Positions 53,270 to 64,000 are shown, numbered from the stretch's first letter. The stretch: 64,000 nucleotides of DNA from Athripsodes cinereus (GCA_947579605.1 OX388328.1:11945684-12009683); one strand, 5' to 3'. Notes: generated by a model from the letters alone, not told the origin. A program made the numbers and translations.

Positions 53270-54155
53270 AGTTCTTTTGTGTTTCTTTTAAATGATAAAA
53301 AAAAATTTGTCTCTAACGAAGGAATAAATTATTTTAATAGGTATCTTTAAATTAACAGTTAAAGTAATAACTACTTGATTAGTTTATAACTAATTGCTTT
53401 ATACTTTTTTTTTTTAATTATGCCATTATCCAACTTTCTGAGCTTGTATACTTCACAAATACTTGTTACAAGTTTATATCCTAAATCTATCCAAACAAAT
53501 TCACTGAATCAGCGTCAGAAAGTATACATGACAATTACGCAGAAATCGAGTATATTTTCTGAGACCATATTTTGTTACACATTTTGAAAACATACAGTGC
53601 AAGAAAACTATGAATGCGTACTGGCATTGTATAGGTACTTTCAAAATATGCGTCGTCACTCGGTGACTGTCTGAACGCAGCCCAAATGCGATGTACCGAA
53701 CAAAATTTGTTTCATACAAAATGCCCGCCGTTCCCCTCCCCGCGCAGCTACAAAATATTTACCAAAGTGTCTGTCCATTACTCTATTTAGGTCCATGGTT
53801 ATTTTGTTCTACAAATTAGCCAATTTTCGCCACTTATGTCGCTATATTCTCAAACCTGTCACACTGAACTATAAATATAAGGTAATGCTGTCATTGGTGG
53901 AATCGAGTTGTTAGCGCCACACGGCGGCAAACATCCTAACTATTTTGTATTGGCGTGAAATTTAAACTTCTGATTTGAAAACTGAACAGATACATTATTT
54001 ATTTATGTACACTAATTTCAAGCAGTCACACATCAGAAAAACGTTATAAACCTACAATCTGGATGTTGTTTATCGGGTTTGCTATGTCTTTATTTTGTCG
54101 ACAACCAGATAGTGAAGATCGCCATGAAAGTCTTCAAACCACAACGTTATATACA
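53270..54155. other. No further exon found
   Basis: AT-rich to 53500, then a more balanced stretch (53640-53960) without a convincing frame or splice pair. The upstream exons of the eIF4G-like gene were not identified. Confidence 0.4.
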
Positions 54156-54159
54156 TTAT

Positions 54160-54850
54160 GGCCAATTCTGAATCATAAAATAGTTTAGTTGCACTAACTA
54201 AGTCAACAAAATGTGAGAAGATAGTCGAGTCATGATAATTAGTTCTAATTCGTATTCACAGTTTTCCGTACTAATTTAGTTCATTAGTTCATTTTGACAC
54301 CTTAGTACAACTATAAATTAAGAGAATCTATGGATTTCGTATTCAGAATGAAACTTTAGTTGACAGCCGACGACTAAAATAAGTTGGATTTGGCAGAATT
54401 TTATTCGCGACTTTTAATGTGCGAATATTATTAGTTGCTGTCATTTTACCGCAGAATATTGCTATATTTTGGAAGTGTTAAGTTGTTTTTTCAATTAAAA
54501 GTAAAAAAAAATATATTTTTAGGGCAACTCTTAGCATGTATAAATTGTAAAATTACACCACCACCGACGCAAATACGAACGCCAAAATATATCGGCAAAT
54601 CTGACATTTCACAATTTTCACGCGCGACAACTATTAAATTGTTGCCAGAAGTGTTAATCGGAACGTGAAAAACATTTTGTATTGCGGCATCACTGACTAA
54701 TATTAGTTTGTCCCATAGATTTTACCGTTTGCACTTGGTGGTTCTCGAGTTTATAGTTGTTTATAGTTCATTACTAATGCTGAATACTACATAATAACTA
54801 ATATTAATCAACTTTTTAGTTAGTTAGTTCATTAAGATTCAGAATTGGCC
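54160..54850 (+). mobile_element. Non-autonomous DNA element, copy 2 of 2
   Basis: Same ends ('ggccaattctgaatcataaa' and 'ttaagattcagaattggcc') and near-identical body as 15406-16052, same orientation. About 45 bp longer because of extra sequence around 54430-54500. A short frame inside (54435-54668) has no recognisable domain. Confidence 0.8.
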
Positions 54851-54889
54851 CTATTACATATAATATAGACCAAGTTAAAGACTATTAGA

Positions 54890-55175
54890 TTACATCGATT
54901 GAGATCTAGATGAGTTAAATGCTAAAGACGACTGGCAGTCCATTGCTCAATATAGAAAGGCTTGGAGATCTATTGTTTTGAAAACCAATGCCCAATACAT
55001 TTAATAAAGATCAAGGCAAAAACCATTGTATAATATCGAATGAGATCTAGATGAGCTAAATGCTAAAGATGACTGTCATTCCACTGCTCAAGATAGGAGG
55101 GCTTGGAGATCTATTGTTTTGAGGACCAATGCCCTTCAAGGGCTGTTCCGCCATCAGAAGTTAGTAAGTAAGTAA
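54890..55175 (+). mobile_element. Two tandem LINE 3' ends
   Basis: Two partial copies ('gagatctagatgagttaaat' near 54901 and 'gagatctagatgagctaaat' near 55042) repeat the same tail. The second is open: DDCHSTAQDRRAWRSIVLRT, then NALQGLFRHQKLVSK-stop, followed by a 'taagtaagtaaag' tail. This is an RTE-like C-terminus. Confidence 0.75.
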
Positions 55176-55294
55176 AGTAATAAGGATAGTGAGTTTAACA
55201 CAAACAGGCGAAATCTTCCAACTAACTAAGAATGATTTAGAGTTATAGACAGTATTTTCAGTAAGTATCAGATCCAAACAATAAAGTCTTAAGC

Positions 55295-55420
55295 ACAGCG
55301 AAGAGGTTTGCCACTCATCCTGAATGTCTAGATTTTATATTGACACGGAGATGACAGCTTGTATGTTTATTACATGCAGCTGGTCTCTTGGCCACCCCGC
55401 TTGTGAGATACCCCACAAAC
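55295..55420 (-). repeat. R270 repeat, 5' half
   Basis: The reverse complement contains 'atctcacaagcggggtggcc', 'agaccagctgcatgtaataa' and 'aggatgagtggcaaacctc'. Confidence 0.65.
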
Positions 55421-55438
55421 AGCTAAGTGAATACCTAC

Positions 55439-55525
55439 CGTGTGCAACACATACTTGGTGATTTGCATCAACAAGTTTTCCAACCTTCAGCATTACATTT
55501 GGACCATCAGTCACTATTGCCATAC
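55439..55525 (-). CDS. hAT/BED-transposase-like exon (isolated)
   Basis: 87 bp with acceptor atattag and donor CACACG|gtaggt. It codes for MAIVTDGPNVMLKVGKLVD, then ANHQVCVAHG. The order [IV]TDG..NVM...G and C.AHG matches the RNase-H-fold core of hAT/ZBED-type transposase-like proteins, where the next residues usually read (I/L)(H/Q)LA. Phase in is 1, phase out 1. No flanking exon was found in frame, so it is either one exon of a domesticated or intron-containing gene, or an isolated remnant. Confidence 0.5.
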
Positions 55526-55775
55526 CTAATATCGATATCTATTGAGATATCGAGCTTAGAAGGGTGCTTTTTTAAGATACGAACACAAGTTTCGGCTGAC
55601 AATGATTTATTAATGCGAAAAAGGCCCAAATTTTTGACCTATTTAAAAATCATATTTATCCCAAAAATCCCGGGATTCGATAAATTTAATCCTGAAAATT
55701 TCGAGACTACAATACGAACGAGATCACGGGATCCCGAGATTCGAATCCATTAGATGCAATTCTAAATAATAATTA

Positions 55776-55950
55776 TTTCTTTAATAATTTTAAAATGAAA
55801 CACAATATGTAGTTATTCCACTATTGACTTTATTTATTTTTGCGAACCGACTTTCAAGAGCTTCCGCTCTCATCGTCAGGCAAAAGTAAATAAAGTCAAT
55901 AGTGGAATAACTACATATTATTGTGTTTCATTTTAAAATTATTAATATGA
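55776..55950. repeat. Foldback element, near-perfect arms
   Basis: 'taataattttaaaatgaaac' ... 'ccactattgactttatttat' is inverted as 'ataaagtcaatagtgg' ... 'gtttcattttaaaattatta'. The centre holds 'gagcttccgctctcat', shared with 6810-6965. Arms about 65 bp. Confidence 0.85.
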
Positions 55951-56037
55951 ACTTCCACCAAGAACCGTCGGTCGATAAATTAAACTTTATTAATTATTTC
56001 TTTCTTCACGGGACCCCATGAGTCAAAGTTAAGTTAC

Positions 56038-56108
56038 CTTCTCACGACACCGACCAGATAGTTCTCTCCTATGACTTTTGCACGTATCTTCATTCTGTGA
56101 TTCGTAAA
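56038..56108 (-). CDS. Possible exon, phase undecided
   Basis: Bounded by acceptor tttttttatag and donor GAGAAG|gtaact. Two frames are open: FTNHRMKIRAKVIGENYLVG or YESQNEDTCKSHRRELSGR. It cannot join the hAT-like exon at 55525 directly without a stop. It may belong to the same gene through an unseen exon, or be chance. Confidence 0.25.
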
Positions 56109-56114
56109 CTATAA

Positions 56115-56975
56115 AAAAATATTTAAATTATAAGTGGTTTATACAAATAATTGCATAATATGTAATTATTCTAATAGGTTGGTACATAATAATAATTGAA
56201 AAACAAAAGTCAAACCAAATTATTGATTAACGCATTTAATTTTTAAATATATTTTTATTATCATTCATCAAAAATAATACATTTGTTAATTAATAATCAC
56301 TATTTTAATCTTCGCTGATGCGGTTTGAAGTCAATTATTTTAATAAAATTGTTAATAAAACTATTTAATTTTGGCTGTCAACGGTAATCCAATACTTGAC
56401 TATATTATATTTATACTTATACCAAACGTGGAAATAAATTATTTTATTTTAATAAATCATATATTTATGTACCTACCTATATACCTATCAGTTATTTTTT
56501 CACAAGTACGGTTGCTATCTGACCAACTGCATGAAATAAATATTCGAGTTGTCCTCTCCGTGGCAATGAAAAAGATTTTTGGGATGGGTAGTTAATTATT
56601 TATATATTTGACGTTGTAGATCCGGACTCTTTACATTCGTGACTACAAAGATGCTATAATTTCATATTTTATTTAACTTTAATTCTTTTATTTTTAATAT
56701 ATTTGAAATTGTGATGAATTTTATAATATGTATGTATGACAAGTCCAAGAGCCTGCATAATAGGGGCCTAGGGACAATAAGAAACAATAAAAAATAATTA
56801 ATCCTCATCGCTTAAGTGACAATTAATATAATTTTTTTAAAGTTTTTTACATGCTATACACAAAAAACAGATCAAAATATTCATTCACAACACAATTGGA
56901 GCATTACGAGGACAATATTGACAAGGAATAAAATATATGCAGGACTAACATAACATCTATAAAATGGACAACTTA
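56115..56975. other. AT-rich spacer with an R270 piece
   Basis: 'acggttgctatctgaccaac' with 'tgcatgaa' and 'gttgtcctctccgtggcaat' (56510-56570) match the R270 5' half. Otherwise no feature. Confidence 0.45.
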
Positions 56976-56978
56976 CGC

Positions 56979-57065
56979 AAATCGAGCTAGTCCCAAAATT
57001 AGAAATGAATCTTGTATTAAGGGAACTAACGTGACAATACACATATACATGTAACATCAAATTAT
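56979..57065 (-). repeat. SINE-1 3' fragment
   Basis: 'atcgagctagtcccaaaatt' and 'cttgtattaagggaactaac' match SINE-1. Confidence 0.7.
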
Positions 57066-57094
57066 TACATTATAAAAATTGACAAACTAAGTTT

Positions 57095-57190
57095 ATTTAT
57101 TTATTCATTTTTACTGTAAATTAGTTTACAGTCAATATACAGAGGGCGAGTATATCGCAAACGCGCGATCTTTTGCAACTAACCCAAAAT
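57095..57190 (-). repeat. Retroelement-like tail repeat
   Basis: The reverse complement carries 'gcgatatactcgccctctgt' and the AT-rich tail shared with 3600-3720. Confidence 0.6.
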
Positions 57191-57499
57191 TATTCCGTGA
57201 AGCACACACCAAACAACTATGTAGTTACCGACTCTTTTCAATAAGTTTTCAATGTGTCTTGTGCATGTTAATTAATGAAACAGTACAATTGACAACAAAA
57301 CACAAACAGACGCAATGATCGCAAAAACACACTAGTCAATAATACCTATATATTTGTATAATTTTGAGTTCGTAAATCAGATAATAAGAAACAGTAAATA
57401 TAAGAAAATTATTTATTTATCCACTTTTACACGGCAAGGCCTTTTAAATGTTGAACAAAAAAAATAACAACAATTTGACAGACGAAGATATTATTCATC

Positions 57500-57888
57500 A
57501 TCATCATCATCGCCCTCAACGCTCCTCTAGGGAGCACAGGGCAGAAACCAGCCTCCTCCATTCAGAGCGTCTCTGCGCCAATTGCGTCACCTCTTTCCAC
57601 GACATTCCCTGCGCTCTGATGTCGTTGTCATAGAAACAGTGTATTGTGAAAGAGGGACGCCCGGGCCGACGGAACTCTTGCGGAGGGAAGAACCGTGCTC
57701 TTTTTGGCAAACAATGATTGGGCATTCTCAAAACATGTCCCAGCCAGGACCATCGTCTCTCCTGTATTACGGAGATTACAGGTCTCTGCTGGGTGGAGAT
57801 TACAGGTCTCCGCTGGCGCACAGCATCATTTGTGACATGTTCATACCATTTGACATCCAAAATCCTTCTAAGACACTTGACAATTTGA
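57500..57888 (-). mobile_element. LINE family A C-terminus
   Basis: The minus strand is open for about 114 codons. It reads MDVKWYEHVTNDAVRQRRPV, a direct duplication of RPVIS.QQ, RRWSWLGHVLRMPNHCLPKR, and MSWKEVTQLAQRRSEWRRLV. The 3' end has (GAT)n. Confidence 0.8.
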
Positions 57889-57949
57889 CAGACGAAGATA
57901 GAATTGATATTATTAGTGTACAGTTATATTTATGCAAATAATTTGATGT

Positions 57950-58440
57950 AAAGATGATAAGTATTGAAATACAAAAGAAAAGAATTCAATTGGAAATAAT
58001 AATATGTCTAGTATCTTATGTCTAGTGAACTCATTGACTACCCCATTGAAAACACGAATAACGTGAGGGGGTTGATAGATAAATTAAATGCAAAGTTTTC
58101 AGTGCCTACACACTATTAATCCTAGATTAACTATTCATCCCCTACCCCCATTTTTTTTCCGCCGCTATTGATCTCAATGCACCCCTCATTGGAACATCTA
58201 CTCCACCCTCTATCAAATAGTAATTTTGAAATGTCATTTTTTCTGTATATAGGTATGTAGATAAAAATATTTTTTTGTCAGACAGTTCTCACTGCTGATA
58301 CGGTAATTGCATTTTCAAAAAATGAAAATTATTCGACGTTTTCTTTGAAACTAAAATATGTATGTTTGCAATATTTAATTAAGACGGAAGATATAAATTG
58401 TTGATTTCATACTTATCAAACAGCATGTAATGAAAATAAT
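57950..58440. other. No gene seen
   Basis: Mostly AT-rich, with a C-rich stretch at 58135-58210 of unknown nature. Confidence 0.4.
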
Positions 58441-58444
58441 TTAT

Positions 58445-58925
58445 CCATTGTAAACCAGGATGGATGCTCCAAATCGGAAATCGTGAGCGAGGCAAGAATT
58501 GCCTTTAGCAAAAATATACACACATACCTACATCTTCTTCCCCTTGTCCTAGTTAGGTCGGGAGCCCATTACGCCTAGGTACCTCCTCCAGAGATTCCTG
58601 TCCACCGCTGCTTCCAGGACCTCTAGCCACTCCAAACCAAGCCTTTCAACATACAAGTTCGACACCTGCCCTTGCCAGCTTCTTCTAGGGCGGCCCACTG
58701 GTCTTCTGTCCTCTCCTAAAGCGTCCAAAGATCTAAGTGATTGATTTGAGTGCTAGGAAGAACCTTACAAAAGCCTTTATATGGAGTATTCTGCTATATG
58801 GTAGGGAGATGTGGACCATCAGCAAGAGTGAAAGCGGACAGTTGGTGGCCTTTGAGATGTGGTGCTACAGATGCATGCTGAAGATCCATTGGTCGGGACA
58901 CATCGTAAACAAAGAGATGATACGA
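58445..58925 (+). mobile_element. LINE of the 46990-49432 family, interrupted
   Basis: 'gtaaaccaggatggatgctc' begins VNQDGCSKSEIVSEARIAFS. After an insertion at about 58520-58735 the frame resumes as IDLSARKNLTKAFIWSILLY, then WTISKSESGQLVAFEMWCYR. It ends at 58922 where a SINE-1 copy begins. Confidence 0.75.
58522..58735 (-). mobile_element. LINE C-terminus inserted in another LINE
   Basis: The minus strand reads LGEDRRPVGRPRRSWQGQVS, then EWLEVLEAAVDRNLWRRYLG, a stop and a (GAA)-rich tail. RTE-like. Confidence 0.75.
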
Positions 58926-59130
58926 CCGGTGTGGCGCGGAGGCTAACGCTCTTGCCTTTGAGTCGGGTTCGATTCCCGGCCAGGGCAAAATGAAGAATGA
59001 CCTTTTGTAAATTGTCCTGGGTTTGGGTGTTACATGTATATGTGTGTAGTACATTGTATATATTATGACGTGTATCGTCGTGTTAGTACCCATAATAAAA
59101 GTTTGGGACTAGCTCGGTCTGTGTGAATTG
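58923..59130 (+). repeat. SINE-1, full length
   Basis: 'gaccggtgtggcgcggaggc' (A box) and 'cgggttcgattcccggccag' (B box), then the body with 'aaattgtcctgggtt', ending 'aaagtttgggactagctcgg'. Inserted in the LINE fragment. It has lost about 10 bp between the boxes compared with the 8.2 kb copy. Confidence 0.85.
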
Positions 59131-59164
59131 TTAATACATGTTATGTTATATTAATCAGGGTAGG

Positions 59165-59290
59165 CGAAAGAAGAATTTCTCTTACTCAACACGTGATTTG
59201 ATCCGCGTGATCAAACTACGTAGTTCTTGGACGTCCATGCTTTCTCACATCCCCTCTTTCAGATAAATAAATCCTGTCTATGTACATTCT
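59165..59290 (-). mobile_element. Decayed LINE tail, same family as 45057-45262
   Basis: 'ttctcttactcaacacg', 'gatttgatccgcgtgatcaa' and 'cccctctttcagataaataa' match 45062-45170. Confidence 0.65.
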
Positions 59291-59299
59291 CTTCGAAAT

Positions 59300-59760
59300 T
59301 CTGTATTCATGTTTTTTTTTTATCTCAATGTGTTCTTACGATGCAAACTCCCAAACCCTTTTATTAGAACAATTAAAACAATTCACATGATTCTTTCTAT
59401 ATTTGAAAAAATAATTTTGACTTACACAATTCAATCGCAACTTCAAATCTATTAATATAAAACTATTTTTCCTATATTTATATGTACTAGACAACATCAT
59501 AATCGGAATTTCAAATTCGATTTTGAAAACTCGACAAGTCTGCAGTGATATTCAAAACCTGTCATATCCAATTTAATAACACATACATCATTCTATATAC
59601 ATAGCTAACTGTAATGTTATGTTCTGTCATAGCAAGGTGACATGTTTATTTCAGTTTTTGTAGAAGGATATTTTTTGATTAATCAATTTGTCTTCGTGGA
59701 ATAGAAATGTATGTCATAAATTTTGAAATGAAAATAAAACAGGTAAAGAAAGCAGATATT
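59300..59760. other. No feature seen
   Basis: AT-rich. Confidence 0.4.
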
Positions 59761-59764
59761 TTTA

Positions 59765-60080
59765 TTTGGTCACCAACAATGAGGTGTTGCGGAGGGCTGG
59801 AACGGAAAGAGAGATGGTGTTGTCTAGTAAAAAGTTGAAGAAAATGACATATTTGGGACACGTACTCTTAAATGCGAAGTATAGTTTGCTCCAACTCATC
59901 TTGAAGGAAAAATTGAGGGTAGTCGCGGTGTGGGAAGGTGACAGATGTCCTGGCCAAGAAACATCAGAGAGTGGACCGGAATCCAGAAGGTGGAAGAGCT
60001 GTTCTGGCTAGCACAGGACAGAGAAGCCTACGCCAGGGTGATAGCCGACGTCGGGGGGATCTGACATGGCACTTTAAGAA
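59765..60080 (+). mobile_element. LINE C-terminal fragment
   Basis: The frame reads LKKMTYLGHVLLNAKYSLLQ, then by frameshift a region matching ...ELFWLAQDREAYARVIADVG and a stop before 'atggcactttaagaagaaga'. RTE-like tail related to 4436-4580. Confidence 0.7.
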
Positions 60081-60084
60081 GAAG

Positions 60085-61585
60085 ATTCGTAAAAAATCTC
60101 GTTCTATTAGATATTTAAGATCTTCCTTCAGAAATGATGATGAGGTAACTGCCGGAAATTCTGAACGTCTTTTCATGTCATAAAGAGAACGATGACTATG
60201 TTTTACTTGGTTCGCTAGTTGCCTAAATGTGGGATATCATTCACCCCAAAAGTTCAATTTTTTAGAAAATTAATAATTATATGTCCTGATGGTATAGATA
60301 GATTGACTTATTTTCCAGATGAGAAGTGGAAAAACCAATGCCTTTTATCCACAAACACACTCATCGGATGTTATTATGGAACTCCTAGTTTCTGCAAAAC
60401 TAAGATTCATGCCACAAGTCCAATAGTTTGCTTATAAAGAGGCGTTTGACATAAATTTTGACGTTCACCAATTCCTGTTTCAAGCTTTAGGTATGTATGT
60501 ATTTCCATCGAGAATGGCTTTAAACCAGCCTGGACCGATTCGTAAGCATCGGAGCACTTATCCTGTTTCCTATATTTTTTTAATACAACCGCATTTTTAA
60601 TTCACAATATTGGTCGAAATGGTTAGTTCTGATTGATTTATGCCAATAAAATTGTCGAATTTTTATCGGATAGCCAGAGAACCAATTGCACGTAATGAAC
60701 GTTCCAGAAAAAAAATTACATCCTCATCACATCTTCATAACATAATTTTTGACGATGCGGAGGTTTTGATATAAAAGTTACGGATGCGAATGCTTATGCG
60801 GATGACAAAATTTATGCGGATGCGGATATCTGTTATAACCCTTGTACAGCATATAATTTTAAAGGCTTTGTTGAAATAGCCTTATTTCTTGGATATTTCA
60901 GGAGTCCGAGGACTCCTATTTATCCGTTTAGGTGACAATTTATTAATATATGAACTCTCTGTAGTCTAATACTACTATGCCAGTGTTGGCATCTCCGATC
61001 CTACCACGTCAAAAAAGGCTTCATTTATTTTAGGGTCGGAATGCTTTTTTTTTTAAATAAATAATAATAATAATGCACTGAAGCAAATTTGCATGTACGG
61101 AAAGCACGCCGTTGCATGACTGATAAAATGTCTCCATTCCTCCCGACGCTCCTTGTTTTTACAATATGGAATTTAATTTTTGTACATTTGTACTTGCATG
61201 CTTATATCTTTGAATCAGTGTTGACAGCAAAATTTATTTTACGTAAGTATGTGCACTGGTCATTTTTTTAATAAAGTGATTTGATACAAACCAGTGGTGT
61301 TTCTTCCATACAAGCCCAAATACTAGGTTTTCTTGAACCTTTACCTGAAGTTCCCAGGCTTAGATATAATAAATTTTGTGTTGTTATGGTGGTGCTTGTG
61401 TGTCTGTCATTTGTCACTTCTGTTTTTGAGTTGTTTTCACTTGTATAATAGTTGTATGTTTTTTTTTTTAATATGTTTAAAATGTATTTTTGAAATTGGC
61501 TTCAGAGCCGTTTAAATGTATAAATAAATAAATAAATAAATAAAATAAAAGTTTTGAGTGCTCTCCAAAAGGTAGGAGTTGGAAA
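60085..61585. other. No gene seen
   Basis: Includes a weak R270 piece (60662-60715), 'gcggatgcggat'-type short repeats near 60755-60830, and (AAAT)n at 61519-61545 after an AT-rich LINE-like tail. The small frames have no domain. Confidence 0.4.
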
Positions 61586-61589
61586 TAAT

Positions 61590-61755
61590 AAAGAAATTTT
61601 ACATCTTCAATTCAGAAATGAGGTTTATTACCACCTTTCCCGAGCGTCTTAATTTTTTGTTACTACGTAGAAGACAGCTTGCATGTTTATTACATGCAGC
61701 TGGTCTGCTGGCTACCTCACTTGTGGGATATGTCGTGATAGTACCAATAGTAGAT
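61590..61755 (-). repeat. R270 repeat, 5' half
   Basis: The reverse complement contains 'atcacgacatatcccacaag', 'gtagccagcagaccagctgc' and 'atgcaagctgtcttctacgt'. Confidence 0.75.
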
Positions 61756-61759
61756 AATT

Positions 61760-62075
61760 ATACAATTAAATGCAGTTAACAATAGGATAATTTTAAATAT
61801 TGCGCGCAGTCGCGCAGCGTCCAAGCGAATGGATTACATTAGTGAATTCGATGTGTAAACCGAACCGTGTGAGTTTTTTTTTTGTTTCCCTGTACACATT
61901 ATTTCTTACAAGACTTACATTTTTGTCTCGCTCAAGTTGCATAGCATCTGACTAATGCTCTCTCATGTTTTACAATATGATACACTAGCTAAAGACACAT
62001 GCCATATAGGTAACGAAAATAAGGAAATATTAATCCCGGCTTTTTGTAATGCTCCGTAGATCATGGCTTGCTGTG
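61760..62075. other. No gene seen
   Basis: Mixed composition; nothing recognised. Confidence 0.4.
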
Positions 62076-62078
62076 TGG

Positions 62079-62145
62079 ACCGGCTCTCGTTCGATCACCC
62101 AAGTTAAGCAACATTGGGCACTGCCAGTTCTTGGATAGGTGACTA
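62079..62145 (+). pseudogene. 5S rRNA-derived fragment
   Basis: 'ccggctctcgttcgatcacc', 'aagttaagcaacattgggca' and 'gttcttggataggtgact' match the internal two thirds of animal 5S rRNA, including its A-box and C-box control regions. The 5' and 3' stem strands are missing and several paired positions are changed. It is therefore a pseudogene or the head of a 5S-derived SINE, not a working rRNA gene. Confidence 0.75.
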
Positions 62146-62149
62146 TTAT

Positions 62150-62635
62150 ATATGTAGTACCTACCGAAAATGGAGTCAAATATTAATTTATTTATACCTA
62201 ATTATAATTGGAGCTGGGCCCACGCTTTATGAAAACCTTGGACTCGCCTCTGATATTTATATACATATTATTAGATATATTATATTATATAAAAAAAAAG
62301 TTATTTTGTATCAATGTTTTTAATAAAAATAATTGTTTTTTAATTATGAAATTCCACATACCAGAATTTATATCACTTTAAAAAATAAAATGTTATATTA
62401 AATTAAATAAATAATATTTGAACAGGTTACTTAAAATATATTTTATTTAATAGATACTATTTTTTTGTACATTGTAACAAAAAAGTGGTGCTATTGCTAT
62501 AAAGATAAAGGAACATGATAATGAACCACTTTCTCACCCAAAATTTGGCATCTGTTTCCTAATATCTTTTTTAACCTATTCTTCTCCTTCGTACCTCCTG
62601 TCTTCCTTCCTTATTTTTTTTTAATATGAATTTTT
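62150..62635. other. AT-rich, unexplained
   Basis: A short GC-richer piece 'ggagctgggcccacgctt' (62210) directly follows the 5S fragment and could be the body of a 5S-headed element. Nothing else seen. Confidence 0.35.
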
Positions 62636-62639
62636 TTTT

Positions 62640-62715
62640 TGAAATCTCGCCCTCTTATTTTGATTTTATGATTGTGTTTAAATTATTGCAATCAATGTAC
62701 AGTAGAGAATAAATA
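62640..62715 (+). repeat. Retroelement-like tail repeat
   Basis: 'aaatctcgccctcttatttt' and 'tgcaatcaatgtacagtaga' match 3610-3710. Confidence 0.6.
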
Positions 62716-62804
62716 AATTAAAATTAAAAATAATATCATAAACAATAGTGAAGAAATATCGCATGCAATGCAATACCAAATGTAAGAATCATAACACCTA
62801 TATT

Positions 62805-62975
62805 AAGGGTTACAGTCTCCTTCACACATGGATTTTACAAAAATGTCACTTCCTCTGTTATCTATAATCTTCATGAGAATTCTTCATAGTAAGGGAGGAC
62901 TCAATGGTCCCCTGAAGGGCTTTTGTTTATCGTTATCCTTTCTAAAATTAAATACAACCGTTAATCATAACATCT
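62805..62975 (+). repeat. Dispersed repeat, second copy of 2930-3100
   Basis: The shared blocks are in the same order and strand; see the entry at 2930. Both copies follow an 'aatattatat'-like AT stretch. Confidence 0.65.
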
Positions 62976-63239
62976 CCCGAAACAAAAATTTGTAAGAATA
63001 CTTCAATTTTACATGAGACTCGAGTATTTCCAGAAAATATTCTATTAATCATGAGCAAGCTTTCAACAGTTACACCTACACGTAAGCTTAAAGATGATAG
63101 CGAAAACTCTTGAAACCCGGTTTGCGATTAATAGAGTCAATGTTTAAGTACTAAATTTAAGTGTTTTATTTTCATTAATTTAAAATAATAATGATATATT
63201 TTCAGCATCAGCCATTCATTTATTGACAAAAAAATAAAA

Positions 63240-63600
63240 TAAGATAAGAGGTGTGTCATGTGTTAAATCTTGTGAACAAATAAGTCTTCAGGCCTCTCCT
63301 GAAACCTTCAAAGTATTATAGATGGGTGCATCTACAATGGGTATATAAAGAGAACAGTGTAGGTTGATGAAGCAGATCATTATTGTCTGTAGTTACGTGT
63401 TAAGTAGGTGAAGTGGCAGAGCCATCTTGATGTTGTGATGTGAGGTAGAGCTGATGTGATGCGTTGGAAGTGATGTAGTGTTATGATATCTGTACCTCGT
63501 AGAGTTCGACCTATATAGTTTTCAGATGGTAGATGTGTTATGACGTTCTTAGGTGTGATCACGTAGATGCTTATTCACCACAATAGTCAATGGTCTGCCT
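63240..63600 (-). mobile_element. Possible LINE C-terminus
   Basis: On the minus strand FEGFRRGLKTYLFTRF near 63270-63320 resembles the FK..LK.YL end of CR1/Jockey-like polymerases. It is preceded by a 60-codon open frame (63562-63380) without a clear motif. Weak call. Confidence 0.35.
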
Positions 63601-64000
63601 AATACCTTGAGGTCCAGAGGTTAAGACCGTCATAATAAAAAGCACAGCCCCATAGACGGTTTAATGTGAAGTTTTAATATCACAGTTGAAGCATATTATA
63701 ATAAAATAAAATACATCCAGGTAGGCATGTATACATTAATATGTATATCTGAAAAATCAATAATTTAGAAATATCAGCCATTGACTACCCCCACACAGAC
63801 GGCGTCATGTATACTTATATAATGTGAATAGTGTTATTTAAATAGTGCTGATGGTGTAATGAAACAGTGTCTCAAGTTACACCAATACCAAAGTGAAATT
63901 AAAATTATTGTTTTTTTTTTAAATATACTTTAAGCTCCGATATTAACATATTTATTTCATCATCATATAGTTTGAATAAAAAATCAATAAACTTTAATAA
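63600..64000. other. No gene seen
   Basis: AT-rich to the window end. Confidence 0.4.

Noticed and set aside
54435..54668. 77-codon frame inside the DNA element
   Set aside because: The other copy has it broken and there is no transposase or DNA-binding motif.
58923..58990. tRNA-like sequence with A and B boxes
   Set aside because: No complete cloverleaf, and fused to the SINE-1 body. Counted as SINE, not tRNA.
63380..63562. 60-codon minus-strand frame as a gene
   Set aside because: No clear domain, and next to a likely LINE tail; treated as possible LINE sequence only.

Overview
The window looks like AT-rich nuclear DNA of an insect. The evidence is GT-AG introns, a TATA plus TCAGT-type promoter, a nuclear tRNA gene, tRNA-derived SINEs, many decayed non-LTR retrotransposons (LINEs) and dozens of foldback or terminal-inverted-repeat elements. 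I cannot name the species. A hemipteran-like genome is only a guess from the general look of the repeats. There are no bacterial features and no CRISPR.

All cellular genes I can support lie on the minus strand. Most are built from exons too short to show up as long ORFs. (1) 26750 to 14974: a secreted proline-rich protein on 13 tiny exons (22-79 bp). A 55-bp signal-peptide exon is followed by three tandem copies of a four-exon cassette. Phases agree across all 12 introns and the spliced frame is 226 codons. (2) 41371 to 32321: a secreted trypsin-type serine protease of 894 aa on five exons. One 2068-bp exon codes for an acidic, then Gly-Leu-Ala-Met/Ile-Asn repetitive, then Gly/Tyr-rich prodomain of about 650 aa before the IVGG activation site. 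The catalytic His, Asp and Ser are on three separate exons. A tRNA-Glu(CTC) gene sits in its last intron. (3) 30721 to 30090: the last two exons of a small gene with an aromatic, basic C-terminus. (4) 53202 to 46574: an exon coding for an eIF4G-type W2 domain, a phase-compatible terminal exon 6 kb downstream, a decayed two-exon THAP zinc-finger sequence and an almost intact LINE between them, and a hAT/BED-transposase-like exon just upstream.

Layout: 0-14.8 kb is repeat territory (LINE 3' ends, a SINE pair, a pogo-like element, foldbacks). 14.9-26.8 kb is the proline-rich gene, with an unexplained GC-richer block in its first intron. 26.8-32.3 kb holds decayed LINE reverse-transcriptase pieces and the small aromatic gene. 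32.3-41.4 kb is the protease. 41.4-46.5 kb is nested repeats. 46.5-56.1 kb holds the LINE, THAP, eIF4G and hAT-like pieces. 56.1-64 kb is repeats, including a LINE-in-LINE-plus-SINE nest and a 5S rRNA fragment.

The two well-resolved genes share a plan: an 18-codon hydrophobic leader on a 55-bp exon ending in phase 1, joined to a low-complexity repetitive secreted protein. They may be co-expressed secretory (salivary, venom, glue or immune) products. That is inference from architecture only.
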